Below the pieces are notes generated by a model. The model ran no database searches and was not told the origin of the DNA. It saw only the letters and a program-made list of their open reading frames with translations. A stretch of 64,000 nt of DNA. Source: Bradyrhizobium diversitatis. GTDB lineage: Bacteria; Pseudomonadota; Alphaproteobacteria; Rhizobiales; Xanthobacteraceae. Location: NCBI RefSeq assembly GCF_016031635.1, contig NZ_JACEGD010000027.1, positions 98,818-162,817 of the forward strand, given 5' to 3'. A program made the position numbers and the translations under genes. How positions within the stretch are numbered: position 1 is the first letter of the stretch; every line of letters begins with the position of its first letter. Positions 51,832-62,483 of this stretch are shown piece by piece.

Positions 51832-52044
51832 GGCGCGCTTAACCGGTTCACTACGGATGCGCCGTTCATCTCGGAGCCCGAAAAAGACCGCTTTTTCTCG
51901 TCACAGCTCCGTGTGCGTTTACCGTGGATTGACCATTTGCGCGCTTCCTAACCGCAAGGCCAAATTCCATCAGAGTGTGCGTGAACCTTTGAAACCCGGG
52001 CCGTCCCTTACAGGGGAAGTCCATCTCCCAGGAGAGCAAAGAGC

Positions 52045-52329
52045 ATGAAGAAGACTTTGGTTGCTGCCCTCACGGTTGCGACGGTCGCCGGATCGCTGGT
52101 GACCGCCACGCCGCCCGCCAAGGCCGGTGACAACATTGGCGCCGGCATCGCGGCCGGCCTGATCGGCGGCGCGATCGTCGGCGGCGCCATCGCGTCGAGC
52201 CGACCGGCCTATGGTGGTCCCGTTTACGTGGCCGAGCCCGGCCCGCCGCCCCCGCCCTGCTACTGGCAGCGCCAGCGCTATTGGGACGGCTATGGCTGGG
52301 TCGTTCGCCCGGTTCGCGTCTGCTACTGA
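52045..52329 (+). CDS. secreted glycine-zipper protein, twin of the preceding gene
   Basis: A 94-residue exported protein. A signal peptide (LVAALTVATVAGSLVTATPPAKA) precedes GIAAGLIGGAIVGGAIASS, a short Pro-rich middle and the C-terminal CYWQRQRYWDGYGWVVRPVR stretch ending VCY. The zipper and the C[VY]WQxQRxWDGYxW motif match the upstream gene, pointing to a tandem duplication. CAGGAGAG lies before the ATG and a strong terminator follows. Confidence 0.85.
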   Translation: MKKTLVAALTVATVAGSLVTATPPAKAGDNIGAGIAAGLIGGAIVGGAIASSRPAYGGPVYVAEPGPPPPPCYWQRQRYWDGYGWVVRPVRVCY

Positions 52330-52364
52330 TCTGATCGCACGGCGCTCGCAAGCGCTGCGATCGA

Positions 52365-52395
52365 AGCCCGGCCGAGACCATCGGCCGGGCTTTTT
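52365..52395 (+). terminator. rho-independent terminator after the glycine-zipper twins
   Basis: A perfect 11-bp stem (AGCCCGGCCGA/TCGGCCGGGCT) with a 5-base loop is followed by TTTTT. Confidence 0.92.
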
Positions 52396-52408
52396 CTTTG
52401 GTCCTGCG

Positions 52409-53635
52409 CTATCGCCCCGCCTGGATCGAGCGCAGCACCTCTTCGCTCGGCCAGCAATCGACCTTGAGGCCTGCCGACTTCTGATAGGCGCCGAGCGCTG
52501 CGCGCGTCTGCATGCCGGCCTTGCCGTCGATCTTGTCCTTGTAGAGCCCGATGCGCGTCAGCTCGCGCTGCATGGTCTCGACGTCTTTCGTGCGCAGCTG
52601 CTTCGAAGCCGACCACGGCGTTGCAAATGGCAGCGGGCTGGTCATCCGGTCGCTGAGATGGCCGACGAACAGCACGTAGAGGTCGGAGAAATTGTACTCC
52701 TTGATCACGAAGTAATTCTTCGTGGTCAGGAACGACGGGCCGTAGATGCCTTCGGGCTGGAGCAGCGAGGCCTGCTGCGCCTGCTCGGCGGCGCTGAGCC
52801 TCGCGCCACGCACCGGCACAAAACCTTCGCGCAGCCATTGACCGATCGGCTTCGTCACCTCCGGTACGCCCGTGGTGCAATCGACCTTCGCGGGCGCCTG
52901 CACCTCATAGGCCCAGCGGAGGCCACTCTGCCAGCCCTTGTTGACGAGCTGCTGCGCGGCGGAGGCCAGCGCATCCGGCACGGAGTGCCAGATATCGATG
53001 CGGCCATTGCCGTCGAAGTCGACGCCATGCTTGTAATATTCCGACGGCAGGAACTGCGTCAGCCCGGTGGCGCCGGCCCAGGACGAGCGCATGTCCTTGC
53101 GCGTCACCACGCCCTCGCCGAGAATCTTGAGCGAGAGGATGAACTCGTTGCGATACTGGTCCTTGCGACGTCCGACATAGGCTTGCGTCGCCAGCACGCG
53201 CACGAGATCGTAGGGCAGCGTGTAGCGGCCGTAATCGGTCTCACGGCCCCAGATTGCGAGCATCACGGTGGCAGGCACACCGGAGCTTTTCTCGATCTCG
53301 GTCAGCGCGGTGCGATATTTTTGCAGCAGCCGCTGCCCCTCGCCGGCGAGCCGCGCGATCGAAGCCTCCTTGACGTAGTCGGCAGGCACCTGCACGAACT
53401 CGGCCTGCGACGGCGCACCTAGCGCAGGCCGGCCCGGCAGAAGCAGGTCGGGCAGCTTGTAATCGGGCTCGAGCCCGCGCGTCTCTCGCTCGAACGTCGC
53501 GCGCGAAACGCCGGCCTGTTGGGCTTCCGGCCACAGCGAGGCGATGAACTGCGTGAAGGCGGCGTCGGCAGCACGGGCGGACGACCAGCCGCAGGTGACC
53601 ACGATCACCGCAGCGATGAGCGCCCGCCGCATCAT
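52409..53635 (-). CDS. MltB-type lytic murein transglycosylase with peptidoglycan-binding domain
   Basis: A 408-residue periplasmic enzyme. A signal peptide ends at about SARAADA. The SLT family 3 (MltB-like) domain shows AIWGRETDYGRY with catalytic Glu132, SSWAGATGLTQFLPSEYYKH, DGNGRIDIWHSVPDALASAA and FVIKEYNFSDLYVLFVGHL. A peptidoglycan-binding domain forms the C-terminus (MQRELTRIGLYKDKIDGKAG). It lies seven bases downstream of ettA on the same strand, so it is probably cotranscribed, though unrelated in role. Confidence 0.93.
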   Translation of the reverse strand: MMRRALIAAVIVVTCGWSSARAADAAFTQFIASLWPEAQQAGVSRATFERETRGLEPDYKLPDLLLPGRPALGAPSQAEFVQVPADYVKEASIARLAGEGQRLLQKYRTALTEIEKSSGVPATVMLAIWGRETDYGRYTLPYDLVRVLATQAYVGRRKDQYRNEFILSLKILGEGVVTRKDMRSSWAGATGLTQFLPSEYYKHGVDFDGNGRIDIWHSVPDALASAAQQLVNKGWQSGLRWAYEVQAPAKVDCTTGVPEVTKPIGQWLREGFVPVRGARLSAAEQAQQASLLQPEGIYGPSFLTTKNYFVIKEYNFSDLYVLFVGHLSDRMTSPLPFATPWSASKQLRTKDVETMQRELTRIGLYKDKIDGKAGMQTRAALGAYQKSAGLKVDCWPSEEVLRSIQAGR

Positions 53636-53642
53636 GCCGCCA

Positions 53643-55292
<1,650 letters not shown>

Positions 55293-55526
55293 CGGTCCCG
55301 TGACACCTTCGATTTGAGGAAATTTTGCTTGCCGCCGATGTAACGATCCCGCCCTAAAAGGGCAATGTTTTCCGTCCGTTCACCACGGATGAATACGGAA
55401 TGGACACCATCCCGACGCCAATCCGGACAATTGAAACTATCTTTTAATAAATCAGGCCGAAAGCTCGGTTTCGCGCGGAAACAGCGCCACCCGCCAGAAT
55501 GAACGGGAGCACAGCGAGGCCGCATC

Positions 55527-55742
55527 ATGGCTCTGATTGAGACGCATTCTCATCCTGTTCCGGCAGGAGCCGGCCACGTCTTCGGGTTCGTTTCGGAGGT
55601 CAAGGGCTTCTGGAAGCGCTTCTTCACCACCGCCTTCAATCCCTACCGGCCCGAACTGCACTACATGCGTGGACCCGGTCCCGCCTGGCGCGCCAAGCAC
55701 GGCATGGATGCGCCGTTCCGCCTGAAATCCCGCGATCTCTGA
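55527..55742 (+). CDS. small conserved hypothetical protein
   Basis: A 71-residue protein starting MALIETHSHPVPAGAGHVFG, with a basic amphipathic middle (EVKGFWKRFFTTAFNPYRPE) and a charged tail (RAKHGMDAPFRLKSRDL). GAGG lies seven bases before the ATG. It stands alone between ettA (divergent) and the dehydrogenase gene. No family recognised. Confidence 0.65.
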   Translation: MALIETHSHPVPAGAGHVFGFVSEVKGFWKRFFTTAFNPYRPELHYMRGPGPAWRAKHGMDAPFRLKSRDL

Positions 55743-55871
55743 GCCTCTCCTTCCTATCGGACTTTTGAAGTCGTCAGCTGCTTGCGCACAGGTGTGATTG
55801 CGCGCAACCATGGCCGGGCTCCCTCGACGGTGCCCGCCTGCGCCGTCATCTCTTGCCATGGATGAACGCTG

Positions 55872-56834
55872 ATGAGCCGGCTGCGCTGTGCAATTCTCGA
55901 CGATTATTTCAACCTCGCGCTCGACGTCGCCGACTGGCAGAAACTGTCCGACCGGGTCGACGTCACCGTGTTCAGCCATCCCTTCGCTTCGGAGCAGGCC
56001 GCGGCGAGCGCACTGGCGGACTTCGACGTCATCTGTGCGATGCGCGAGCGCACCGCCTTCCCCATGAGCCTGTTCGAGAACCTACCGAAGCTGAAGCTGC
56101 TGCTGACGTCGGGCATGCGCAACGCTTCCATCGATATGGAAGCTGCGAAGGCGCGCAATGTGGCCATCGGCGGCACGCAATATTCGCGCGATCCCACGGC
56201 GCCGCTCGCCATGGGCCTGATCCTGGAGCTGACCCGCGGCATCGGCCGCGAGAATGCGCGCATGCATGCGGGCGAGCCCTGGCAGACCTTTGCCGGCGTC
56301 GAGATCGAGGGCTTGACGCTCGGCATCGTCGGGCTCGGCAAGCTCGGCAGCAAGATGGCTGGGATCGCGAAAGCGTTCGGCATGAACGTGATCGCCTGGA
56401 GTCCGAACCTCACGCCGGAGAAGTGCAAGGAGGCCGGCGTCGGCTACGCCAGCAAGGAGGAGCTGTTCGCCAAGGCCGATATCGTCACCATCCATGTGGT
56501 GCTGAGCGATCGCTCGCGTGGCCTCGTCGGCCGCGCCGATCTCGCGCGGATGAAGCCGACCGCCTTCCTCGTCAACACCGCGCGCGGGCCGATCGTGGAC
56601 GAGCAGGCGCTGCTCGAGGCGTTGCAGCAGCGGAATATCGCGGGCGCGGGGTTGGACGTGTTCTCGGTCGAGCCGCTGCCGGTCGACCATCCCTTCCGCA
56701 AGCTCGACAACCTCGTGCTGACGCCGCACCTCGGCTACGCCACCGCGGACGGCTTGCGCATCCATTACGGTCAGATGGTCGAGGCGATCGACGCCTTCAC
56801 CAGGGGCGGCGAGCTGCCGCGCAGGCTGGCCTGA
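55872..56834 (+). CDS. D-2-hydroxyacid dehydrogenase
   Basis: A 320-residue NAD(P)-dependent oxidoreductase. The cofactor motif is LGIVGLGKLGSKMA; ADIVTIHVVLSDRSRG, VNTARGPIVDEQALLEAL (catalytic Arg region), GAGLDVFSVEPLP (Glu) and LTPHLGYAT (His) match the family. It would reduce a 2-oxo acid such as glyoxylate, hydroxypyruvate or phenylpyruvate; the exact substrate is unknown. It ends before a hairpin shared with the convergent L,D-transpeptidase gene. Confidence 0.92.
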   Translation: MSRLRCAILDDYFNLALDVADWQKLSDRVDVTVFSHPFASEQAAASALADFDVICAMRERTAFPMSLFENLPKLKLLLTSGMRNASIDMEAAKARNVAIGGTQYSRDPTAPLAMGLILELTRGIGRENARMHAGEPWQTFAGVEIEGLTLGIVGLGKLGSKMAGIAKAFGMNVIAWSPNLTPEKCKEAGVGYASKEELFAKADIVTIHVVLSDRSRGLVGRADLARMKPTAFLVNTARGPIVDEQALLEALQQRNIAGAGLDVFSVEPLPVDHPFRKLDNLVLTPHLGYATADGLRIHYGQMVEAIDAFTRGGELPRRLA

Positions 56835-56839
56835 AACGA

Positions 56840-56866
56840 AAAGGGCGCGCCGACGGCACGCCCTTT
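56840..56866. terminator. bidirectional hairpin between convergent genes
   Basis: The stem AAAGGGCG/CGCCCTTT has an inner GCC/GGC. It lies six bases after the dehydrogenase stop and before the L,D-transpeptidase stop. There is no long T-run. Confidence 0.7.
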
Positions 56867-56892
56867 CTGCAATCTGGTAGGGGACGAAGCGC

Positions 56893-58089
56893 TCAGCGCA
56901 CGGTGACCGGCGCGGGCAGCGGCGGCACCACGGTCGGCTGCGTCCCCGGGACGGGACCAGCCTGGGCGGAGATCGGAGCCGGCCCGGCAGCGCCCTGCGT
57001 CGGCGCAGCGGAGGCAGTCGCCGTTCCCGGCGGCGGGCCGCCCGGCAGCACCACCACGCGGGTGCCGACCTTGACGCGATCGAACAGGTCGGAGACGTCC
57101 TCGTTGAGCATGCCGATGCAACCGGAGGAGACGAACTTGCCGATCGTCGAGGGCTGGTTGGTGCCGTGGATGCGGTAGACGGTCGAGCCGAGATACATCG
57201 CGCGGGCGCCAAGCGGATTGCCCGGGCCGCCGGCCATGAAGCGCGGCAGGTAGGGCTGACGCTCGATCATCTCGGTCGGCGGATGCCAATCCGGCCACTC
57301 GGCCTTGCGGGTGATCTTTTGCACGCCGGTCCAGGTGAAGCCGTCGCGGCCGACGCGGACGCCGTAGCGGATCGCGCGGCCGCCTCCGAGCACGTAATAG
57401 AGGTAGGTGTTGGGCGTATCGACCACGAGCGTGCCGGCCGGCTCCTTGGTCTGGAACGCGACCTCCTGGCGGCGCAGGTTCGGCGGCAGCTGCACCGGCG
57501 CAGCATCGGGCTGCTCCTCGGGCGGCAGCGCGGCCAAAGTCATCGGCCGGCCATCGGCGCCGACGGGCGGCTGGGCGGCATCGACCGTTCCGGTCGCGGC
57601 GGGACCACCGACCGCCTCGGGCGGACGCAGGCCGTCACTGGCGGGCGCCTGCTGTCCCGGACGATTGGCATAAATCACCGGCGGCGGACCGGCGGGCCGG
57701 CCGTAGCGCGGATCGTCGGGCGACATCACGGGCCCCTGGGGCGCCGCCGAATAGACCGGCGGAGCGCCAGCCGGACGACCGTATCGGGGATCATCCGGCG
57801 ACATCACCGGCCCCTGCGGGGCGGCCGAATAGACCGGGGGCGCGCCGACCGGGCGACCGTAGCGCGGATCGTCGACTGGGCCGGGAGGCGGCAGCGAGGC
57901 CTGCGGCATCGCCTCGTCGTCTTCGTCCAGTGCGTCGAAATTCGGTGTGCGGTCACCGGGCCGATATTCGGCCGGGGCGCCATAGCTCGGCGCCTGCTGG
58001 ACCGGATAGCTCTGAGCCTGAGCGAGCGAGGTTCCCGCCGCAGCGACTGTTGCGGCAGCGCATATCGTCAGAAAATGTTTGATCATCAT
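56893..58089 (-). CDS. L,D-transpeptidase with tandem-repeat linker
   Basis: A 398-residue exported enzyme. A signal peptide (FLTICAAATVAAAGTSLAQAQ) precedes a Pro-rich linker with three near-identical units of about 26 residues (DDPRYGRPxGAPPVYSAAPQ), at about 57700-57880 in DNA. The YkuD domain follows: GPGNPLGARAMYLG, HGTNQPSTIG and the catalytic SSGCIGM. That domain matches the paralogue encoded at 17024-17749. The unit number may vary between strains by slippage. It is divergent from the next gene; ATG 58089 is chosen because earlier codons are not protein-like. Confidence 0.92.
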   Translation of the reverse strand: MMIKHFLTICAAATVAAAGTSLAQAQSYPVQQAPSYGAPAEYRPGDRTPNFDALDEDDEAMPQASLPPPGPVDDPRYGRPVGAPPVYSAAPQGPVMSPDDPRYGRPAGAPPVYSAAPQGPVMSPDDPRYGRPAGPPPVIYANRPGQQAPASDGLRPPEAVGGPAATGTVDAAQPPVGADGRPMTLAALPPEEQPDAAPVQLPPNLRRQEVAFQTKEPAGTLVVDTPNTYLYYVLGGGRAIRYGVRVGRDGFTWTGVQKITRKAEWPDWHPPTEMIERQPYLPRFMAGGPGNPLGARAMYLGSTVYRIHGTNQPSTIGKFVSSGCIGMLNEDVSDLFDRVKVGTRVVVLPGGPPPGTATASAAPTQGAAGPAPISAQAGPVPGTQPTVVPPLPAPVTVR

Positions 58090-58453
58090 CGCTCTTGTAT
58101 AGTCCCGAAGCCCGATCGGACCGTTAACGGCCAGATGACGGAAGATAGCGGCACATTCAAGACATATCAGGCCTATTTGCGCCGGATTTGCCGATTTGTG
58201 ATCCGCAAGACGACCGTTGCCCCGTTGCATCACGGGGTTGAAATCGTATTGCGCCATCAATTGCCGCGTTATTCGGCCGCGATTTTAGCGGAACGGCGCG
58301 GGATCGTTGCGATATGGTCGAATCAGCCTGATTCGCCACCTTTCCGAGCTCCGATCCCGCGTGGCGAACGCGGCAATCAGTACCGTCACCGCGTTCAGAT
58401 GGCTCTTTGGCCCAGGCCTCCTCGCCGCCGGGGCGGAAATTCGCAATCGCTCG
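58090..58453. other. 364-bp divergent intergenic region
   Basis: It lies between the divergent L,D-transpeptidase and Pro/Ala-rich genes, so it should contain both promoters. I see GAATCAGCCTGATTC, a 7-bp inverted repeat around one base at 58320-58334, which could be an operator. No convincing gene is present; frames extending upstream from 58454 are not protein-like. Confidence 0.45.
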
Positions 58454-59221
58454 ATGCTTCCCGGCTTTCGCTTCCTGTTTGCCGCGATCCTGTTGTCAAC
58501 CTCCATCCTGGTGTTCGGCCTGGGAGCCGCCGCGCTGCTGCGGGCGACCCATCAGCAATATGTCAGCAACCCCTCCTGGCGGAACGGCCCGCAGGAGCAG
58601 GTGTTTGCGCAAGTGCCCGAACCGGCTCAACCGGTGCTCGCGGTGCTGCGAGCGGAGCCGGAGATCGCGCCCGCGCCCGCACCGTCGCTGCGGGACCGGG
58701 TGCCGACGATCGGGCTGCCGGCGAGCGGGCCCGAGCAGGTGGCCGCGCTGACGAGCGAGGCTGACCCGCAGCCGCAGGTCACTGAAGCCGCGCCTCCGGC
58801 CCCCGAGCCGGCCAAGCCCGAGACGATGACGGAAGCTGAAGCGCCAGCGCCCACCGACACGCTCACTCAAGCCGACACGACGGCCTCGATTCCCGACGCC
58901 AAGCCTGACTCTCAACCTGCCGCTGTCGCGACCGCCAGCGAGCCGGCACCGGTCGATCCCAGTGCCGCCCTCGCCTCCTCGGCGCCCGACGTCGCTTCGA
59001 GCAAGCTGGCCGCGCTGAACAATCCGGCGACGACGGCCGTGAAGGATGCGCCGGCGAAGGCCAAGGTCGAGAGCAAGGCCGACGACAAGGCGACCAAGCG
59101 CAAGGCGAAGGCGAAGAAGCCGCACCGCGTGGTGCGGCGTCCGCCGCCTCAGCAATTGCAGCAGCAGCTGGATCCGTTTGGACAGCAGACGTTTGCCACG
59201 ACGACCACGCGTACGCGGTGA
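58454..59221 (+). CDS. membrane-anchored Pro/Ala-rich hypothetical protein
   Basis: A 255-residue protein. One N-terminal anchor (FLFAAILLSTSILVFGLGAAALLRA) is followed by HQQYVSNPSWRNGPQEQVFA, which looks conserved. A long Pro/Ala/Glu-rich periplasmic tail and a basic C-terminus (KRKAKAKKPHRVVRR) follow. It resembles TonB-like low-complexity spanning proteins but lacks a recognisable TonB C-terminal domain. ATG 58454 has only a weak upstream purine run. Confidence 0.75.
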   Translation: MLPGFRFLFAAILLSTSILVFGLGAAALLRATHQQYVSNPSWRNGPQEQVFAQVPEPAQPVLAVLRAEPEIAPAPAPSLRDRVPTIGLPASGPEQVAALTSEADPQPQVTEAAPPAPEPAKPETMTEAEAPAPTDTLTQADTTASIPDAKPDSQPAAVATASEPAPVDPSAALASSAPDVASSKLAALNNPATTAVKDAPAKAKVESKADDKATKRKAKAKKPHRVVRRPPPQQLQQQLDPFGQQTFATTTTRTR

Positions 59222-59258
59222 GGCGCCTTCCTTGCGGCCCTGCAATCGTTTCGACGAT

Positions 59259-59346
59259 CGTCATGCCCGGGCTTTGTCCCGGGCATCCACGTTCTTTGTG
59301 CCGCGCCTCAAGACGTGGATGGCCGGGTCAAGCCCGGCCATGACGA
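59259..59346. repeat. palindromic repeat, family G
   Basis: Opposed units GTCATGCCCGGG...CCCGGGCATCCACG and CGTGGATGGCCGGG...CCCGGCCATGAC. It lies directly downstream of the sulfurtransferase gene. Confidence 0.8.
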
Positions 59347-59362
59347 TGTGGAAATAGCGAGG

Positions 59363-60217
59363 CTACGCCGGACCGGTTGCGATGGCCGGGCCGCCGGCCT
59401 GGCCCCATTCCGACCAGGAGCCGTCATAGAGCGCGGTGTCGGTGATGCCGAGCCGATAGAGTGCCAGCGTCAGCACGCCGGCGGAGACGCCGGAGCCGCA
59501 GCTCGTGACGATCGGCGCGTCGAGCTTGACGCCGGCGCCCGTGAAGGCAGCGCGGAGGTCATCGAGCGGCTTCATCGTGCCGGTCGCGGCGTCGAACAGG
59601 AGATTATACGGCACGTTGCGAGCGCCTGGGATGTGCCCGGAGCGGATGCCCGGCCGCGGCTCGGGCGCGCGGCCCTCGAAACGGTCGGCGGCGCGCGCAT
59701 CGATCACCTGCTCCTTGCGGCTTTCGACATTGGCGATCAGCTGCTGCATGCTGCGCACGCGGTTTGAATCATAGCTGGCCTTGAACGTCGCCGGCTTCGG
59801 CTTGACCTCGCCGCTCTCGACGGGGCGGCCCTCGGCGCGCCACTTCTTCAGGCCGCCATTGAGGATTCGCACATTGCCGTGGCCGTAGGACAGGAACATC
59901 CACCAGGCACGAGGCGCTGCGACCCAGCCACCGGCATCGTAGATCACGACGGTATCGCTATTTCCGATACCGAGATTGCCGACATCGCGGCCGAACTGCT
60001 CGGCGCTCGGAAACATGTGCGGCAGCGGATTGGAATGATCCGACACCGCATCGACGTCGAAGAACACCGCGCCCGGCAGATGCGCGGCGAGATAGTCGTC
60101 CTTCGGCAGCGGCAAGACGCCCGGCAGCTTGAAGCTGGCGTCGAGGATCTTGACGTTGGCGTCGCTCATGTGCGCGGCGAGCCATTCGGTGGAGACGAGG
60201 GGGTCGGTGGCGGTCAT
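59363..60217 (-). CDS. sseA: 3-mercaptopyruvate sulfurtransferase (SseA-like)
   Basis: A 284-residue protein with two rhodanese domains. The first contains DASFKLPGVLPLPKDDYLAAHLPG and is catalytically inactive by its sequence; the second has the active loop TSCGSGVSAG with Cys240, the CGSGV(T/S)A motif of mercaptopyruvate sulfurtransferases. It would move sulfur from 3-mercaptopyruvate to thiol acceptors such as cyanide. Two ATGs lie two codons apart; the second has GGAG at seven bases and is preferred. The gene is bracketed by family G repeats. Confidence 0.92.
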   Translation of the reverse strand: MTATDPLVSTEWLAAHMSDANVKILDASFKLPGVLPLPKDDYLAAHLPGAVFFDVDAVSDHSNPLPHMFPSAEQFGRDVGNLGIGNSDTVVIYDAGGWVAAPRAWWMFLSYGHGNVRILNGGLKKWRAEGRPVESGEVKPKPATFKASYDSNRVRSMQQLIANVESRKEQVIDARAADRFEGRAPEPRPGIRSGHIPGARNVPYNLLFDAATGTMKPLDDLRAAFTGAGVKLDAPIVTSCGSGVSAGVLTLALYRLGITDTALYDGSWSEWGQAGGPAIATGPA

Positions 60218-60241
60218 TGGCATGCTCCGGCAATTGTCTCG

Positions 60242-60327
60242 GTCGTCATGGCCGGGCCTGTCCCGGCCATCCACGTTCTGTCCTGTGGCGAAGACGTGGA
60301 TGCCCGGGTCAAGCCCGGGCACGACGG
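60242..60327. repeat. palindromic repeat, family G
   Basis: The same opposed units as at 59259, GTCATGGCCGGG...CCCGGCCATCCACG and GTGGATGCCCGGG...CCCGGGCACGACGG, on the upstream side of the sulfurtransferase gene. Confidence 0.8.
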
Positions 60328-60354
60328 AGTATGTGAGGCGAGGGAGGTGCCCCC

Positions 60355-60768
60355 TCACCCCTTCTTCTTCGGCTCCCACTTCTCCGTCGGACCGCCAGCG
60401 TCGCGCCAGGCGGCGTAGCCGCCGGCGATGTGGGCGACGGGCTTGAGGCCCATGTCCTGCGCGGTCTTGGCCGCGAGCGCGGAGCGCAGGCCGCCGGCGC
60501 AGTGGAAGACGAATTTCTTGTCCTCCTGGAAGATCGGCTTGGCGTACGGGCTCTGCGGATCGATCCAGAATTCGAGCATGCCGCGGGTGCAGGCGAAGGC
60601 GCCGGGGATGCGGCCGTCGCGCTCGATCTCGCGGGGGTCGCGGATGTCGACGATGACGACATCGCCGTTCTTGGAGATCTCGATGGCGTCCTTGGCGGTG
60701 AGAGTCTCGATCTCGGCATTGGCCTCGTCGATCAGCGCCTTGATGCCGCGGGTGATGGTCTGGGGCAT
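60355..60768 (-). CDS. single-domain rhodanese
   Basis: A 137-residue rhodanese-like sulfurtransferase. DIRDPREIERDGRIPGAFAC and the active loop HCAGGLRSALAAKT with Cys90 are present, then HIAGGYAAWRDAGGP. The loop size suits a thiosulfate sulfurtransferase or sulfur-relay protein. It lies just upstream of the SseA-like gene on the same strand, but a repeat of ~85 bp separates them. GAGGGAGACATAT precedes the ATG. Confidence 0.9.
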   Translation of the reverse strand: MPQTITRGIKALIDEANAEIETLTAKDAIEISKNGDVVIVDIRDPREIERDGRIPGAFACTRGMLEFWIDPQSPYAKPIFQEDKKFVFHCAGGLRSALAAKTAQDMGLKPVAHIAGGYAAWRDAGGPTEKWEPKKKG

Positions 60769-60786
60769 ATATGTCTCCCTCTTGTT

Positions 60787-60890
60787 GTCATTCCGGGGCG
60801 CGCGCAGCGCGAGCCCGGAATCCATTCCTCTACATGCGCTGCGGCCCGATGGATTCCGGGTTCGCGACTTCGTCGCGCCCCGGAATGACA
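60787..60890. repeat. palindromic repeat, family C
   Basis: Outer arms GTCATTCCGGGGCGCGC and GCGCCCCGGAATGAC, inner GAATCCAT/ATGGATTC. It lies between the VWA gene end and the rhodanese gene. Confidence 0.8.
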
Positions 60891-60897
60891 GCAACCA

Positions 60898-62073
60898 TCA
60901 GTGCGTCAATTCCTTCATCGCACCTTCCAGCCCCTCGATGGTGATCGGGTACATCCGATTGGCGAAGATGCGCTTGATGATGGTGGTGGATTCCGAATAG
61001 TCCCAGTGCTTCTGCTGCACCGGGTTCAGCCACACCGCGTGCGGATAGGTGCGGATGATACGGTCGAGCCAGACCGAGCCCGGCTCCTCGTTGACGTGCT
61101 CGACCGAGCCGCCGGGCACCATGATCTCGTAAGGCGACATCGAGGCGTCGCCGACGAACACGACCTTGTAGTCGTGCGGGTATTTGTGCAGCACGTCCCA
61201 GGTCGGCGTGCGGTCGGTGAAGCGGCGCTTGTTCTGCTTCCACACGCCTTCATAGAGGCAGTTGTGGAAGTAGAAATACTCCATGTGCTTGAACTCGCTC
61301 TTCGCCGCCGAGAACAGCTCCTCGACCTGCTCGATATGCGCGTCCATCGAGCCGCCGATATCGAAGAACACCAGCAGCTTCACCGCGTTGCGCCGCTCGG
61401 GGCGCATGTGCACATCGAGATAGCCGTGATTGGCGGTCTCGCGGATCGTGGTGTCAAGATCGAGCTCGTCCGGCGCGCCGGTGCGCGCGAACTTGCGCAG
61501 CCGGCGCAGCGCCACCTTGATGTTGCGGATGCCGAGCTCGACATTGCCGTCGAGGTCTTTGAACTCGCGCTTGTCCCACACCTTCACGGCGCGGTTGTTG
61601 CGGTTCTTCTCCTGGCCGATGCGCACGCCCTCGGGATTGTAGCCATGGGCGCCGAACGGCGAGGTGCCGGCGGTGCCGATCCACTTCGAGCCGCCCTGGT
61701 GCCGGCCCTTCTGCTCCTCGAGGCGCTTCTTCAGGGTCTCCATGAGCTTGTCCCAGCCCATGGCCTCGATCTGCTTCTTCTCTTCTTCCGTCAGGTATTT
61801 CTCGGCGAGCTTCTTCAGCCACTCCTCGGGGATCTCCGCCTTGTCCATGGCCTCGAGCAGGCTTTCCAGCCCCTTGAACACCGTGCCGAAGACGCGATCG
61901 AACTTGTCGAGGTTGCGCTCGTCCTTCACCAGCGAGGCACGGGACAGATAATAGAAATTCTCGACCGTGTAGTCCGCAAGGTCAGCGTCGAGCGCCTCCA
62001 TCAGCGTGAGGTATTCGCGCAGCGTCACGGGGACCTGCGCGTCGCGCAGAGAGGTGAAGAATTGCAGGAACAT
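60898..62073 (-). CDS. VWA-domain (CoxE-like) protein
   Basis: A 391-residue cytoplasmic protein. The N-terminal half is helical (FLQFFTSLRDAQVPVTLREY) and contains NRNNRAVKVWDKREFKDLDG. The C-terminal VWA domain has VFFDIGGSMDAHIEQ, a metal-ion-dependent adhesion site where the usual DxSxS reads DIGGS. Proteins of this kind pair with MoxR-type AAA+ ATPases to insert metals or assemble cofactors. A MoxR gene lies 500 bp away on the opposite strand. No clear ribosome-binding site precedes ATG 62073. Confidence 0.88.
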   Translation of the reverse strand: MFLQFFTSLRDAQVPVTLREYLTLMEALDADLADYTVENFYYLSRASLVKDERNLDKFDRVFGTVFKGLESLLEAMDKAEIPEEWLKKLAEKYLTEEEKKQIEAMGWDKLMETLKKRLEEQKGRHQGGSKWIGTAGTSPFGAHGYNPEGVRIGQEKNRNNRAVKVWDKREFKDLDGNVELGIRNIKVALRRLRKFARTGAPDELDLDTTIRETANHGYLDVHMRPERRNAVKLLVFFDIGGSMDAHIEQVEELFSAAKSEFKHMEYFYFHNCLYEGVWKQNKRRFTDRTPTWDVLHKYPHDYKVVFVGDASMSPYEIMVPGGSVEHVNEEPGSVWLDRIIRTYPHAVWLNPVQQKHWDYSESTTIIKRIFANRMYPITIEGLEGAMKELTH

Positions 62074-62237
62074 GGCTGACAGATTGCCCGTCGGGGGGCG
62101 AACGTCAAGGGGCGCCGCTCCACCTCTCCCATCGGGAGAGGTGAACCACGCGCGTCGGCGGACCAATTCAACGTGGACCCGAGGCCTTTTTGCTCTAGAA
62201 TTGCCCTTCTCACGGGGTTGTTTTGGGGACGTTTGCA

Positions 62238-62483
62238 ATGGGAATTCTCGCAGCGCTCATCATCGGCGCGATCGCAGGCTGGCTCGCGGGCAAGATTGTC
62301 CACGGGGCGGGATTTGGGCTGGTCGGCAACATCGTCGTCGGCATCATCGGCGCACTGGTTGCGGGCTGGGTGCTGCCCCAGCTGCACATCCAGCTCGCCA
62401 CCGGCACGGTCGGTGCCATCGTGGACGCCACGATCGGCGCGGTGATTGTGCTGGTCATCCTTTCGCTGATAAAACGGGTCTGA
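62238..62483 (+). CDS. GlsB/YeaQ/YmgE-type membrane protein
   Basis: An 81-residue protein with three predicted helices. Features include IIGAIAGWLAGKIVHGAGFG, then VGNIVVGIIGALVAGWVLP, typical of the transglycosylase-associated (GlsB/YeaQ) family often induced by stress. The start at ATG 62238 follows GGGGACG. It lies between the VWA and MoxR genes, 107 bp before the latter. Confidence 0.88.
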   Translation: MGILAALIIGAIAGWLAGKIVHGAGFGLVGNIVVGIIGALVAGWVLPQLHIQLATGTVGAIVDATIGAVIVLVILSLIKRV

